This document shows, piece after piece, positions 6,783 to 14,856 of a DNA stretch of 14,856 nt. Within the stretch, counting starts at the first letter, position 1, and every line of letters begins with the position of its first letter. Origin of the DNA: an uncultured Methylotenera sp. (GTDB lineage: Bacteria > Pseudomonadota > Gammaproteobacteria > Burkholderiales > Methylophilaceae); the NCBI GenBank assembly GCA_937957775.1, contig CALFXV010000238.1, forward strand, positions 1-14,856, written 5' to 3'. Position numbers and translations under genes: made by a program. Under the pieces are notes generated by a model. It was not told the DNA's origin. It saw only the letters and a program-made list of their open reading frames with translations, and did not search any database.

Positions 6783-7094
6783 TTAATCCACGACTAAACG
6801 TTGCACCACTTTGCCCTGCATTAAGTGCGAGGCTATGATCTCATCGATGTCGTCATTGTCGATGAAGCTGTACCAAATCGCTTGCGGGTAAATCACCATC
6901 AAGGGACCGGCATCGCACCTATCCAAGCAGCCGGCGCGGTTAATGCGCACCTGACTTTCGCCACTCAAACCCAAACTTTTCACCCGTGCTTTCATGTAGT
7001 CAAACGCCGCTTCCGCGCCTTTGTCCATGCAACAGGCAGCACCCGCTTCGCGTTGGTTTAAACAGAAAAAAACGTGGTGTTGAAAGTGGCTCAT
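6783..7094 (-). CDS. Thioredoxin-fold [2Fe-2S] ferredoxin
   Basis: A 103-residue protein starting MSHFQHHVFFCLNQR. I chose the ATG at 7094 because this phrase is the usual start of the family; an upstream in-frame ATG at 7181 would overlap the preceding gene and add an unrelated basic stretch. Cysteines 11, 21/22, 56 and 60 match the C-x(10-12)-C ... C-x3-C ligand pattern of thioredoxin-like (Shethna-type) [2Fe-2S] ferredoxins, and RAGCLDRCDAGP (53-64) with MVIYP is their signature. It is likely a soluble one-electron carrier or redox sensor whose partner is unknown. It is the last gene of the minus-strand run, 44 bases after the TonB-like gene, and converges on nadA. Electron supply to IspH or upkeep of Fe-S clusters is possible but not shown here. 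Confidence 0.9.
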   Translation of the reverse strand: MSHFQHHVFFCLNQREAGAACCMDKGAEAAFDYMKARVKSLGLSGESQVRINRAGCLDRCDAGPLMVIYPQAIWYSFIDNDDIDEIIASHLMQGKVVQRLVVD

Positions 7095-7138
7095 GGTGGT
7101 GGGTGCTGTAGGTGGGTAAGGCTTAACTATATAAGGCT

Positions 7139-8128
7139 TTAGTCCCGACTGGCAAGGCTGTCTTCTTTGGTGAAGGTCCACGTGCGGGTAATGCTTAATA
7201 TATCGATCTCGCTTTGCACGTCATCAGGGAAACGCGCGTAAGGGGCGCCCAGTTCCACGATGTGCTTAGCCGCTTCGTCCAGTAATTTGTGACCTGAGCT
7301 GCGGTTGAGCTCTATGGATTCTATGCTGCCGTCGGCATTAATCGATACCGTCATCTGTAATTGCCCGTACAACTTTAAGTTTCTGGCCGCTTCCGGGTAA
7401 TTTAGATTGCCTATTTTTTCTACTTTTTGCCGCCACGCTTCAACGTATAAAGCGTATTTGTATTCCTTGGTTCTGGCGCCTATGAATTTACGTTTAGGGC
7501 GTTTTTGGTAGACGTCTTGTTGCTTGGCAATCAGTGCCTCCAGTCTGTCCATCTCCATGGCTGCTGAAGCCATGTCGTGCACATCGATGGCGCGGGTGGG
7601 ATTGCTTTGTTGGCCTGTTTGCACTTCTTGTGCGCTGGCTTTTTGCGCTGGTTGCGACTCCACGGCTTTGTTAGCTTGCAATTGCGTCATTAATTCTCGG
7701 GCTTGTTTTTCCAAGCTGGCCACGCGTTTTTGGGCTTGGCTCTGTTCGGCTTTTTGCGCCGCCGCTTGCCCGCCTGCTTGGTTTTTTTCTTGCGCCTGAA
7801 GCGCCGCTTGGCGTTGACTGCTGGCGGCTAATGCGGATTGCATTTTTCGGTTTTGGTTGGTGTTGCCGCCTCGATCCAGATTGGCTTGCGCCAACACATC
7901 GGCTTTTTGCGGTTTGCTATGGGTTTTGGCATTCACTAGACTGACGTCCAGAACCGGCATGCTGTCGGCCATTTTTTTTAAATCGGGACTAAAGTGCACG
8001 CTGATTAAAATCACGTGTATGAGCACGGACACATAAATAGCCGTGCGTATCAGCGGCATGGCCTTTAATTTTTCATGCACGCGCCTTAGCAAACGATTAC
8101 TCAGCGCTGAATTTTGATGCGAGCGCAT
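7139..8128 (-). CDS. TonB/TolA-like energy transducer, C-terminal TonB domain
   Basis: Read from the ATG at 8128 this is 329 residues: a basic cytoplasmic start, one membrane helix (about 29-46, AIYVSVLIHVILISV), a long Gln/Ala/Lys-rich segment (about 70-180), a second charged helical stretch (190-225), and a TonB C-terminal domain (about 228-322) with YVEAWRQKVEKIGNLNYPEAA, then LYGQLQMTVSINADGSI. TonB proteins use the proton motive force to open outer-membrane transporters. The linker here is Gln/Ala-rich and TolA-like rather than Pro-rich. No exbB or exbD lies nearby, so the motor would be encoded elsewhere. The start is uncertain: ATG 8128 overlaps mpl by 32 bases, while GTG 8080 (with AAGG just upstream) and ATG 8059 are alternatives that keep the membrane helix. 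The gene probably belongs to the mpl transcript. Confidence 0.8.
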   Translation of the reverse strand: MRSHQNSALSNRLLRRVHEKLKAMPLIRTAIYVSVLIHVILISVHFSPDLKKMADSMPVLDVSLVNAKTHSKPQKADVLAQANLDRGGNTNQNRKMQSALAASSQRQAALQAQEKNQAGGQAAAQKAEQSQAQKRVASLEKQARELMTQLQANKAVESQPAQKASAQEVQTGQQSNPTRAIDVHDMASAAMEMDRLEALIAKQQDVYQKRPKRKFIGARTKEYKYALYVEAWRQKVEKIGNLNYPEAARNLKLYGQLQMTVSINADGSIESIELNRSSGHKLLDEAAKHIVELGAPYARFPDDVQSEIDILSITRTWTFTKEDSLASRD

Positions 8129-9485
8129 CCAGTATTTTTTGGTGCACCCCACCAAAGCCACCGTTACTCATGACCAATACCGAGTCACCGCTGGAGGCTG
8201 CTGCTACGATGGCGCTGACCATGGAGGCTAAGTTATCGTAGACTTGCGCCTTATGCTGTATCGGTGCCAATGCGGCGCTGGCATCCCAACCTAAATCGGC
8301 GCCGTAACAAAATACCAAGTCGGCTTCGCTTAAGCTGGCCGGCAAGGCATTTTTCATGACGCCTAATTTCATGGTGTTAGAGCGCGGCTCCAATACTGCC
8401 AAAATGCGTGCTTTGCCAACTTTACTGCGTAAGCCGGCCACGGTGGTGGTGATGGCCGTCGGGTGATGGGCAAAGTCATCGTAGACCGTCACGCCATGCA
8501 CTTCACCGCGAATTTCCATGCGGCGTTTTACATTTTTAAATTGGCTTAAGGCCTCAATGGCGACTTTTACCGATACGCCAACATGGCGCGCGGCCGCAAT
8601 GCTTGCTAGGGCATTCATGCGATTGTGTTCGCCCAATAAATCCCATGCCACGTGGCCTTGTTTTTCACCGGCAAACAACACGTCAAAACTGCCGTTGTTT
8701 TTTGGGTTGGCTGCTTGCCAATCGCTGTCCAAGCCGAACTGTTCCACCGGCGTCCAGCAGCCTTTAGCGATCACCCGTTGCAGGCTGTCTTCCAAGCCAT
8801 TGCTCACGACTAAGCCGGCTTGCGGCACGGTGCGGACCAAATGGTGGAATTGTTTTTCTATGGCGGCCAAGTCATCAAAGATGTCGGCATGGTCAAACTC
8901 AAGGTTATTTAACACGGCCGTGCGCGGGTGGTAGTGCACAAACTTGGAGCGTTTGTCAAAAAAAGCCGTGTCGTATTCGTCCGCTTCAATCACAAAGAAG
9001 GGTGACACGCTGTTTTGGTCTTGTTTCGGTGCTTGCGGCAAGCGGGCGGATACGGCAAAGTTTTGCGGCACGCCGCCAATTAAAAAACCCGGCGCCAGCC
9101 CCGCGTATTCTAAGATCCATGCCAGCATCGAGCTGGTGGTGGTTTTGCCATGGGTGCCGGCCACGGCCAACACCCATTTGCCTTGTAAGACGTTTTCTGC
9201 CAACCATTGCGGGCCAGAAATATAGGGTAGGCCACGGTTGAGAATTTCTTCCATTAGAGGGTTGCCGCGGCTGATGACGTTGCCTATGACGAAGACATCT
9301 GGCTTGAGCTCGGTTTGGCTAGGGTCAAAACCGGTAATCAGTTCTATGCCTTGCGCTTCCAATTGCGTGCTCATGGGGGGGTAGACGTTGGCATCGCAGC
9401 CGGTGACTTTATGTCCGGCTTGTTTAGCTAACACGGCTATGCCGCCCATGAAGGTGCCACAAATGCCTAAAATATGAATGTGCAT
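8097..9485 (-). CDS. mpl: UDP-N-acetylmuramate:L-Ala-gamma-D-Glu-meso-DAP ligase
   Basis: A 462-residue Mur ligase of the Mpl type. It joins the recycled tripeptide L-Ala-gamma-D-Glu-meso-DAP directly to UDP-MurNAc in the cytoplasm, bypassing MurC, MurD and MurE. The N-terminal Rossmann domain starts HIHILGICGTFMGG (3-15), where Mpl has GTFMGG. The ATP loop is GTHGKTTT (110-117). EADEYD (167-172) and NNLEFDHADIF (193-203) bind magnesium, and DDFAHHP (336-342) with EPRSNTMKLG (366-375) marks the C-terminal Mur domain. The length matches E. coli Mpl. The ATG at 9485 has a strong TAAGGGGG site 8 bases upstream that contains the stop codon of metH. It overlaps the next gene. Its product enters the same peptidoglycan pool that competes with LysA for DAP. 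Confidence 0.96.
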   Translation of the reverse strand: MHIHILGICGTFMGGIAVLAKQAGHKVTGCDANVYPPMSTQLEAQGIELITGFDPSQTELKPDVFVIGNVISRGNPLMEEILNRGLPYISGPQWLAENVLQGKWVLAVAGTHGKTTTSSMLAWILEYAGLAPGFLIGGVPQNFAVSARLPQAPKQDQNSVSPFFVIEADEYDTAFFDKRSKFVHYHPRTAVLNNLEFDHADIFDDLAAIEKQFHHLVRTVPQAGLVVSNGLEDSLQRVIAKGCWTPVEQFGLDSDWQAANPKNNGSFDVLFAGEKQGHVAWDLLGEHNRMNALASIAAARHVGVSVKVAIEALSQFKNVKRRMEIRGEVHGVTVYDDFAHHPTAITTTVAGLRSKVGKARILAVLEPRSNTMKLGVMKNALPASLSEADLVFCYGADLGWDASAALAPIQHKAQVYDNLASMVSAIVAAASSGDSVLVMSNGGFGGVHQKILDALASKFSAE

Positions 9486-9493
9486 AGCAAAGA

Positions 9494-9501
9494 CCCCCTT
9501 A
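9494..9501 (-). promoter_or_regulatory. Ribosome binding site of mpl containing the metH stop codon
   Basis: On the minus strand TAAGGGGG (9501-9494) begins with the TAA that ends metH and lies 8 bases before the mpl ATG. This is the strongest Shine-Dalgarno sequence I found here. The arrangement implies that ribosomes finishing metH can restart on mpl. Confidence 0.7.
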
Positions 9502-12500
9502 GCTCAAGTTTGGCGCCAACCAGCGCGCTAAATAGTCTTTTGTAAGGCCGCGGCGCTTGGCCATGTCTAGCAATTGGTCCTCACCGATTTTATCCACGCT
9601 GAAATACTTGGCCTCGCTATGGGCAAAGTAAAAGCCGGATACCGCCGCGCCTGGGGTCATGGCAAACGATTCGGTTAGATGCATGCCTATGCTATCGCAT
9701 TGCAAGACTTGGAATACGTCCGGTTTGACCGTGTGGTCTGGGCAAGCCGGGTAACCGGGTGCAGGCCTAATGCCTTGGTATTGCTCTTTGATGAGGGCGG
9801 CTTTGTCCAATTTTTCATTGGCCGCGTAACCCCAGAAGTCCACCCGCACACGCTCATGCAGATACTCGGCAAAGGCTTCGGCTAAGCGATCGGCCAGGGC
9901 TTTAAGTAATATGCTGCTGTAATCGTCGTGCGCATCTTCGAATTGTTTGATGCGTTTTTCTATGTCCAAGCCTGCGGTGACGGCGAATAAACCGATGTAA
10001 TCCGGGGTGGCTTTAGGCGCAATGAAGTCGGCTAAGCATTGGTTGGGGCGAGCCACACCGTCTATCACCGGCTTGACGGTTTGCTGGCGCATGCCGTAAT
10101 AAGTAAAGGCGATGTGTTGGCGGCTGTCGTCGCTGTAAATTTCGATGTCGTCATCGTTCACGCTGTTGGCGGGCATCAAGGCGACCACGCCGTTAGCCGT
10201 TAACCAACGGCCGTCTATGATTTTTTTCAGCATGGCTTGGGCTTCAGCAAACAATTTGCTGGCCGTTTGCCCCACCACTTGGTCGGTTAGTATGGCTGGG
10301 TAAAATCCGGCTAAATCCCAGGTTTGAAAGAATGGCGTCCAATCGATGTATTGGGCGATCACACTGAGATCAGCGTTTTTGATTTCACGACGGCCGATGA
10401 ACTTCGGTTTCACTGGCGCATGGCTGCCACTAAACGACAGCTTGGCTTTGTTGGCGCGCGCCTCGGCCAAAGTTAGCAAGGGCGTACCTTTTTTATTGGC
10501 ATGCTGTTGACGGGCTTTCTCGTAGTCAGCCGCCACTTCGGCTATGTATGCATCGCGGCTGTCCACCGTGAGTAAAGATTGCATGACTGAGACCGAGCGC
10601 GAGGCGTCGGCCACGTAAATAATTGGCCCGTCGTAATGCGGGGCAATTTTTACTGCCGTGTGTGCCCGTGAGGTGGTGGCGCCGCCTATCAACAATGGCA
10701 TTTTCAAGGCTTTGAAATAGGGATCGCGTTGCATTTCTTTGGCGATGTAGGTCATCTCTTCTAAAGACGGCGTAATCAAACCGGACAAGCCTATGATGTC
10801 AGCATTTTCGGCTTTGGCCATGGCTAAAATTTCTGCAGCCGGCACCATGACGCCCATGTTAACCACTTCAAAGTTGTTGCACTGCAAGACCACCGACACG
10901 ATGTTTTTGCCTATGTCGTGCACGTCGCCTTTAACGGTAGCGATGACCATTTTTCCTTTGGGTTTGGCCACCTGGCCGGTGCGTTTTTCGTCGGCGACTT
11001 TTTCCGCTTCTATGTACGGAATTAAATGCGCCACCGCTTGTTTCATGACCCGTGCCGACTTGACCACTTGCGGTAAGAACATTTTGCCTTGGCCAAACAA
11101 ATCGCCCACCACGTTCATGCCGTCCATCAATGGCCCTTCAATAACGTGTATGGGCCGCCCGCCTGCTTCAGCAATGGCGGCGCGGGCTTCTTCGGTGTCC
11201 TCGACGATGAACTCGGTGATGCCGTGCACCATGGCATGGCTTAAGCGTTTTGCCACTGGCGTGGGAGATTCGGGTGTGCCGCGCCATTCCAGCGTGGCGG
11301 CTTCTTTTTTGCCGCCAGCGACCAAGGTGCCGGCGATTTCTATCATGCGCTCGGTGGCGGCCAAGGGATTGTTTGGGTCGATAGGCCGGTTAAGCACTAC
11401 GTCTTCAACCCGCGTGCGCAATTCTTCTGGCAGGTCGTCGTAGACGCCCATCATACCGGCATTGACGATGCCCAAGGTCATGCCCGCTTGGATGGCGTGG
11501 TATAAAAAGACCGTGTGTATGGCTTCACGCGCCGGGTCGTTGCCCCTAAAGCTGAAGCTGACATTGGATACGCCGCCAGAAATCTTGGCGTGTGGCAGAT
11601 TTTGTTTAATCCAGCGCGTGGCTTCTATGAAGTCGACCGCGTAATTGTTGTGCTCTTCTATGCCGGTAGCGATGGCGAAAATGTTTGGGTCAAAAATAAT
11701 GTCTTCAGCAGGAAAACCCACGCCCACCAATAAATCGTAAGCCCGTTGGCAAATTTCTGTTTTACGGGCAAAGGTGTCGGCCTGACCTTTTTCATCAAAG
11801 GCCATGACAATGACGGCCGCACCATAACGTTGGCAGAGTTTAGCTTGACGTAAAAATTCCGCCTCGCCCTCTTTCATGGAGATGGAGTTGACGATGGCTT
11901 TGCCTTGCACGCATTTCAATCCGGCTTCTATGACGGCCCATTTGCTTGAGTCTATCATGATAGGCACGCGTGCAATGTCGGGCTCGGAGGCGATTAAGTT
12001 TAAAAAATGCGTCATGGCTTTGACCGCATCCAACATGCCTTCGTCCATGTTGATGTCTATCACTTGCGCGCCGTTTTCTACTTGTTGGCGCGCCACCGAT
12101 AAGGCTTCGTCGTATTGCTCGTTAATGATCATGCGCGCAAACGCCTTGCTACCGGTAACGTTGGTGCGCTCGCCAACGTTGACAAATAAGGAGTCGTCGT
12201 TAACCACGAACGGCTCTAGCCCAGACAGTTTTAAGCTGATAGGCAAAGCCGGCACCTGGCGAGGTTTAATGGTTTTAATGGCTTGGTATATGGCTTGTAT
12301 GTGCGCAGGCGTGGTACCGCAACAGCCACCGGCGATATTTAAAAAGCCGCTTTCGGCAAACTCTTTAACCAGGCTGGAAGTCACGTCCGGGGTTTCATCA
12401 AAGCCGGTATCCGACATCGGGTTGGGCAGACCGGCGTTTGGGTAAATGCAGACAAAGGTATCGGCGATGTTGGATAACTCTTCCACATAGGGACGCATCA

Positions 12501-13287
12501 GTGTCGCGCCCAGTGCGCAATTCAGACCTATGGTCAGTGGTTTGGCATGGCGTACTGAATGCCAAAATGCCGTCACGGTTTGCCCTGATAAAATGCGCCC
12601 TGAGGCATCCGTAACCGTGCCGGAAATCATGATGGGGAAACGCAAGCCGGATTCTTCAAAGAACTGGTCTATGGCAAACAAAGCCGCTTTGCAGTTTAAG
12701 GTATCAAATATGGTTTCCACCATCAAGATGTCGGCGCCGCCTTCCACCAAGGCACGCGTTTGCTCTAAATAAGCCGCCACCAATTCATCAAAGCGGATAT
12801 TGCGTGCCGCCGGGTCGTTCACGTCCGGTGAAATGCTGGCGGTTTTTGGGGTGGGGCCCAAGGTGCCGGCCACAAAGCGCGGTTTGTCTGGGGTGCTGTA
12901 TTTTAAGCAGGCGGCCTTAGCCAATTTGGCGGCTTGCACGTTCATCTCGTGCACTAAATGGCCCATGTGGTAGTCGTCTTGAGCGACCGTGGTGGCGCCA
13001 AAGGTATTGGTTTCTATGATGTCGGCACCAGCGGCCAAGTACTGCTCGTGTATTTCTTGAATGACGTGCGGCTGGGTTAAAGTTAGCAGCTCGTTATTGC
13101 CTTTGACAAACAACTCGCGCTCGCCACTGGGGGCCTTGAAATCGGCAAAACGCGTTCCACGGTAATCCGCCTCGCTCAGCTTGTATTGCTGAATCATGGT
13201 GCCCATGGCGCCGTCTAAAATCAGAATGCGCTCAGCTAGTAAATCTCTAAGGGTGTTCTCGGTGGCCGAGACGGGGTTGTGCGACAT
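9499..13287 (-). CDS. metH: Cobalamin-dependent methionine synthase
   Basis: A 1262-residue, full-length MetH, which moves a methyl group from 5-methyl-THF to homocysteine through methylcobalamin. Domains in order: homocysteine domain (about 15-340; LDGAMGT at 24-30, zinc ligands Cys257, Cys322, Cys323); folate domain (about 365-630; [11 protein letters not shown] at 370-380); cap and B12 domains (about 660-910; DxHxxG with the cobalt-binding His790 in GDVHDIG, plus GLSGLITPS); and the reactivation domain (about 930-1262; SAM-binding [12 protein letters not shown] at 1174-1185). All key residues are present. It therefore depends on cobalamin, made or imported. The ATG at 13287 has no strong ribosome site. 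An extended -10 box lies just upstream. The stop forms part of the mpl ribosome site, so mpl is probably translated in step with it. Confidence 0.98.
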   Translation of the reverse strand: MSHNPVSATENTLRDLLAERILILDGAMGTMIQQYKLSEADYRGTRFADFKAPSGERELFVKGNNELLTLTQPHVIQEIHEQYLAAGADIIETNTFGATTVAQDDYHMGHLVHEMNVQAAKLAKAACLKYSTPDKPRFVAGTLGPTPKTASISPDVNDPAARNIRFDELVAAYLEQTRALVEGGADILMVETIFDTLNCKAALFAIDQFFEESGLRFPIMISGTVTDASGRILSGQTVTAFWHSVRHAKPLTIGLNCALGATLMRPYVEELSNIADTFVCIYPNAGLPNPMSDTGFDETPDVTSSLVKEFAESGFLNIAGGCCGTTPAHIQAIYQAIKTIKPRQVPALPISLKLSGLEPFVVNDDSLFVNVGERTNVTGSKAFARMIINEQYDEALSVARQQVENGAQVIDINMDEGMLDAVKAMTHFLNLIASEPDIARVPIMIDSSKWAVIEAGLKCVQGKAIVNSISMKEGEAEFLRQAKLCQRYGAAVIVMAFDEKGQADTFARKTEICQRAYDLLVGVGFPAEDIIFDPNIFAIATGIEEHNNYAVDFIEATRWIKQNLPHAKISGGVSNVSFSFRGNDPAREAIHTVFLYHAIQAGMTLGIVNAGMMGVYDDLPEELRTRVEDVVLNRPIDPNNPLAATERMIEIAGTLVAGGKKEAATLEWRGTPESPTPVAKRLSHAMVHGITEFIVEDTEEARAAIAEAGGRPIHVIEGPLMDGMNVVGDLFGQGKMFLPQVVKSARVMKQAVAHLIPYIEAEKVADEKRTGQVAKPKGKMVIATVKGDVHDIGKNIVSVVLQCNNFEVVNMGVMVPAAEILAMAKAENADIIGLSGLITPSLEEMTYIAKEMQRDPYFKALKMPLLIGGATTSRAHTAVKIAPHYDGPIIYVADASRSVSVMQSLLTVDSRDAYIAEVAADYEKARQQHANKKGTPLLTLAEARANKAKLSFSGSHAPVKPKFIGRREIKNADLSVIAQYIDWTPFFQTWDLAGFYPAILTDQVVGQTASKLFAEAQAMLKKIIDGRWLTANGVVALMPANSVNDDDIEIYSDDSRQHIAFTYYGMRQQTVKPVIDGVARPNQCLADFIAPKATPDYIGLFAVTAGLDIEKRIKQFEDAHDDYSSILLKALADRLAEAFAEYLHERVRVDFWGYAANEKLDKAALIKEQYQGIRPAPGYPACPDHTVKPDVFQVLQCDSIGMHLTESFAMTPGAAVSGFYFAHSEAKYFSVDKIGEDQLLDMAKRRGLTKDYLARWLAPNLS

Positions 13288-13316
13288 GGTTAAGTGACAA
13301 GTTGTATGGATGCGGC

Positions 13317-13325
13317 ATTATATCA
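13317..13325 (-). promoter_or_regulatory. Extended -10 promoter of metH
   Basis: On the minus strand TGATATAAT (13325-13317) is a perfect TATAAT preceded by TGn, which can work without a -35 box; none is evident. Transcription would start near 13310, about 23 bases before the metH ATG. This leader is too short for a cobalamin, SAM or SAH riboswitch. The box lies in the 74-base gap between comM and metH. Confidence 0.55.
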
Positions 13326-13361
13326 TCGGCTAAGCCGGATTTGCCGTCCATGCTTGCTAGT

Positions 13362-14856
13362 TTAATTGCCGTGCCTGCGGTATTGAATGGCCTCCGCTAA
13401 ATGCCCAGCTTGGATGTTAGGCTGATCGGCCAAGTCGGCTATGCTGCGCGCCACTTTTAAAATGCGGTGGTAAGCCCGGGCGGATAAATTAAGGCGGGCC
13501 ATGGCGGTTTTTAGCAAGCTTGTACCCGCCTCATTGATGGCGCAATGGCGTTCAATTTCCGGGTTGTTGAGTAAGTGGTTGGCTTTGCCTTGTCTGTGCA
13601 TTTGTTTGGCTCTGGCCTTTTCCACTCTGGCTTGGATGGCTTGTGAGTGTTCACTAACGCTGGCATTTAGCAGTTCGTCCTCGGTCAGTGCCGGCACGTT
13701 TATGTGCAAATCAATGCGGTCCAATAAGGGCCCAGATAGCTTGCCTCGGTAACGCGCAATTTGATCCGGCGTGCAGCGGCAAGACTGATTGAGGTGGCCT
13801 AAATAACCGCACGGGCAAGGGTTCATGGCGGCAATCAATTGGAAGTCGGCTGGAAATTCGGCTTGGCGAGCGGCACGGGAGATAACGATGCGCCCTCTCT
13901 CCAGTGGCTCGCGCAACACCTCCAAGACCTTGCGATCGAATTCGGGTAACTCGTCCAAAAATAACACGCCGTGATGCGCCAAGCTGATTTCGCCTGGCCT
14001 AGGCACGCTGCCGCCGCCAACCAGTGCCACCGCTGAGGCCGTGTGATGGGGGTTACGATAAGGCCTACGCATCCAGTTTTCTAAAGCAACCACCCCATTT
14101 AAAGATAAGAGGGCTGCCGAATCCAAGGCTTCTTGTTCGGTCATGGCCGGCAAGATGCCAACAAAACGGCTCGCCAACATGCTTTTGCCTGTACCAGGCG
14201 GGCCGCATAGGAGGACGCTGTGGCCGCCTGCTGCGGCAATTTCTAGGGCGCGTTTAGCCTGGCTTTGCGCTTTTACCTCACTAAAATCCGGGTAGTCTGG
14301 CTTGGGCGTATGGATCCTTGCGTCCAATTGGCTTAATAGTGTGTGCCCGCTTAAGTGTGCACACACAGCCAACAAGCTATTGGCTGGGTAAATGATGGCA
14401 CTGCGCACCAAAGCTGCCTCGGCTGCACTGCTTTGTGGCAGGATAAACGCCCGTTTTTGTGGCGCGGCCGGCGAGGTGGGTGCTGCCATTATGCTTGAGG
14501 TCATGGCCAATGCGCCGCGCACGGGTCTTAGTTCACCGGTTAATGCCAGCTCGCCGGCAAATTCGTAGTTGTCTAAATCGTTGCTGGGTATTTGGCCGGA
14601 GGCGGCCAGTATGCCAAGGGCAATGGGCAAGTCATAGCGACCGCTTTCCTTAGGCAAGTCAGCCGGTGCCAGATTAACCGTGATGCGGCGTGCGGGGAAT
14701 TCAAATTGCGCAGTTTGTAGGGCGGCGCGAACCCGGTCTTTGCTTTCTTTAACCTCGGTTTCAGCCAAACCGACTATGGTGAAGCTGGGTAAGCCGTTGG
14801 CTAGGTGCACCTCCACCGCCACCGCCGGCGCATCCATGCCGCTTAATGCGCGACTG
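13362..14856 (-). CDS. comM: ComM/YifB-family AAA+ Mg-chelatase-like ATPase (5' end cut by window edge)
   Basis: About 497 codons are visible. The frame runs through the right edge: residues SRALSG precede the internal Met at 14837, matching the usual YifB start (VYSRALSGMDAP), so only about 8 residues are missing. Numbering from that Met: N-terminal ChlI/Lon-like domain (1-165, VNLAPADLPKESGRYDLPIA), AAA+ core with Walker A GPPGTGKS (212-219), Walker B VLFLDE (291-296) and GPLLDRIDLH (369-378), a Cys cluster CPCG...CRC (341-355), and the C-terminal Mg-chelatase domain (ARLNLSARAYHRILKVARSIADL). ComM is a hexameric helicase that extends the D-loop by branch migration during natural transformation. 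The family is also common in bacteria not known to be competent, so the role is likely but not proven. It is read toward metH, 74 bases away. Confidence 0.95.
   Translation of the reverse strand, partial: SRALSGMDAPAVAVEVHLANGLPSFTIVGLAETEVKESKDRVRAALQTAQFEFPARRITVNLAPADLPKESGRYDLPIALGILAASGQIPSNDLDNYEFAGELALTGELRPVRGALAMTSSIMAAPTSPAAPQKRAFILPQSSAAEAALVRSAIIYPANSLLAVCAHLSGHTLLSQLDARIHTPKPDYPDFSEVKAQSQAKRALEIAAAGGHSVLLCGPPGTGKSMLASRFVGILPAMTEQEALDSAALLSLNGVVALENWMRRPYRNPHHTASAVALVGGGSVPRPGEISLAHHGVLFLDELPEFDRKVLEVLREPLERGRIVISRAARQAEFPADFQLIAAMNPCPCGYLGHLNQSCRCTPDQIARYRGKLSGPLLDRIDLHINVPALTEDELLNASVSEHSQAIQARVEKARAKQMHRQGKANHLLNNPEIERHCAINEAGTSLLKTAMARLNLSARAYHRILKVARSIADLADQPNIQAGHLAEAIQYRRHGN

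Noticed and set aside
6762..6786. Inverted repeat AAGCCG...CGGTTT as a nadA terminator
   Set aside because: Six pairs with a G-T pair, a 12-base loop and no T-tract on the nadA side make it too weak to call.
8518..8934. A 138-codon open frame antisense to mpl
   Set aside because: It lies wholly inside the conserved Mur ligase core and has no independent features.
10793..11443. A 216-codon open frame antisense to metH
   Set aside because: It mirrors the codons of a perfectly conserved MetH domain, has a low-complexity Ser/Thr/Ala/Pro composition and shows no recognisable domain. It is a shadow frame.
11876..12445. A 189-codon open frame antisense to metH
   Set aside because: Same reasoning: the opposite strand encodes intact MetH homocysteine and folate domains here.
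13327..13338. CGGCTAAGCCG hairpin as a comM terminator
   Set aside because: The stem is only four to five base pairs with a tiny loop and no following T-run; it lies directly upstream of the metH -10 box.
13288..13361. Possible SAH, SAM or cobalamin riboswitch before metH
   Set aside because: The gap to comM is only 74 bases and the likely leader is about 23 bases, too short for these riboswitches, and I saw none of their conserved elements.
14838..14856. comM as an N-terminally truncated pseudogene
   Set aside because: The frame continues through the window edge with the residues SRALSG expected at the YifB N-terminus, so the truncation is only the window boundary.

Overview
This 14.9 kb window looks like chromosomal housekeeping DNA of a Gram-negative betaproteobacterium. 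My best guess is Nitrosomonadales, possibly a methylotroph of the Methylophilaceae type. The guess rests on the mix of genes: lptM-lysA, a Bacillus-like NadA, Mpl, B12-dependent MetH, a YifB-type ComM, and a pilE-fimT-pilV-pilW minor pilin operon. It also rests on protein similarity judged from memory and on roughly balanced GC content. I see no phage, insertion sequence, CRISPR array, tRNA or rRNA.

Layout. (1) 1-1523, minus strand: the start of a minor type IV pilin operon, read pilE/comP-like, fimT, pilV, pilW, with pilW cut by the left edge. The genes overlap or nearly touch. (2) 1524-1697: a divergent promoter region. (3) 1698-3115, plus strand: the 42-residue lipoprotein gene lptM, then lysA. 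(4) 3112-3981, minus strand: purU, converging on lysA with shared stop-codon bases. (5) 4081-6761, plus strand: ispH, nudB and nadA. (6) 14856-6783, minus strand: a run of comM (cut by the right edge), metH, mpl, a TonB/TolA-like energy transducer and a thioredoxin-fold [2Fe-2S] ferredoxin. metH has its own likely extended -10 promoter. The metH stop codon lies in the ribosome binding site of mpl, and mpl overlaps the TonB gene.

How the genes relate. Several serve the cell envelope: LysA consumes meso-DAP to make lysine, Mpl recycles DAP-containing muropeptides, LptM assists LPS transporter assembly, and the TonB-like protein spans the periplasm. A one-carbon/folate/methionine theme links PurU, MetH and NudB. 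IspH and NadA are both oxygen-sensitive 4Fe-4S enzymes and a ferredoxin gene lies nearby. The minor pilins (FimT and a ComP-like pilin) and ComM all point to natural transformation, though they are far apart and not co-transcribed.

I did not find a convincing undescribed system. The best leads are an acidic insertion in IspH, the ComP-like/FimT DNA-uptake pilins, and the mpl-tonB-ferredoxin linkage without exbB/exbD. Many starts lack a strong Shine-Dalgarno sequence, so some N-termini are uncertain; this is stated per gene.
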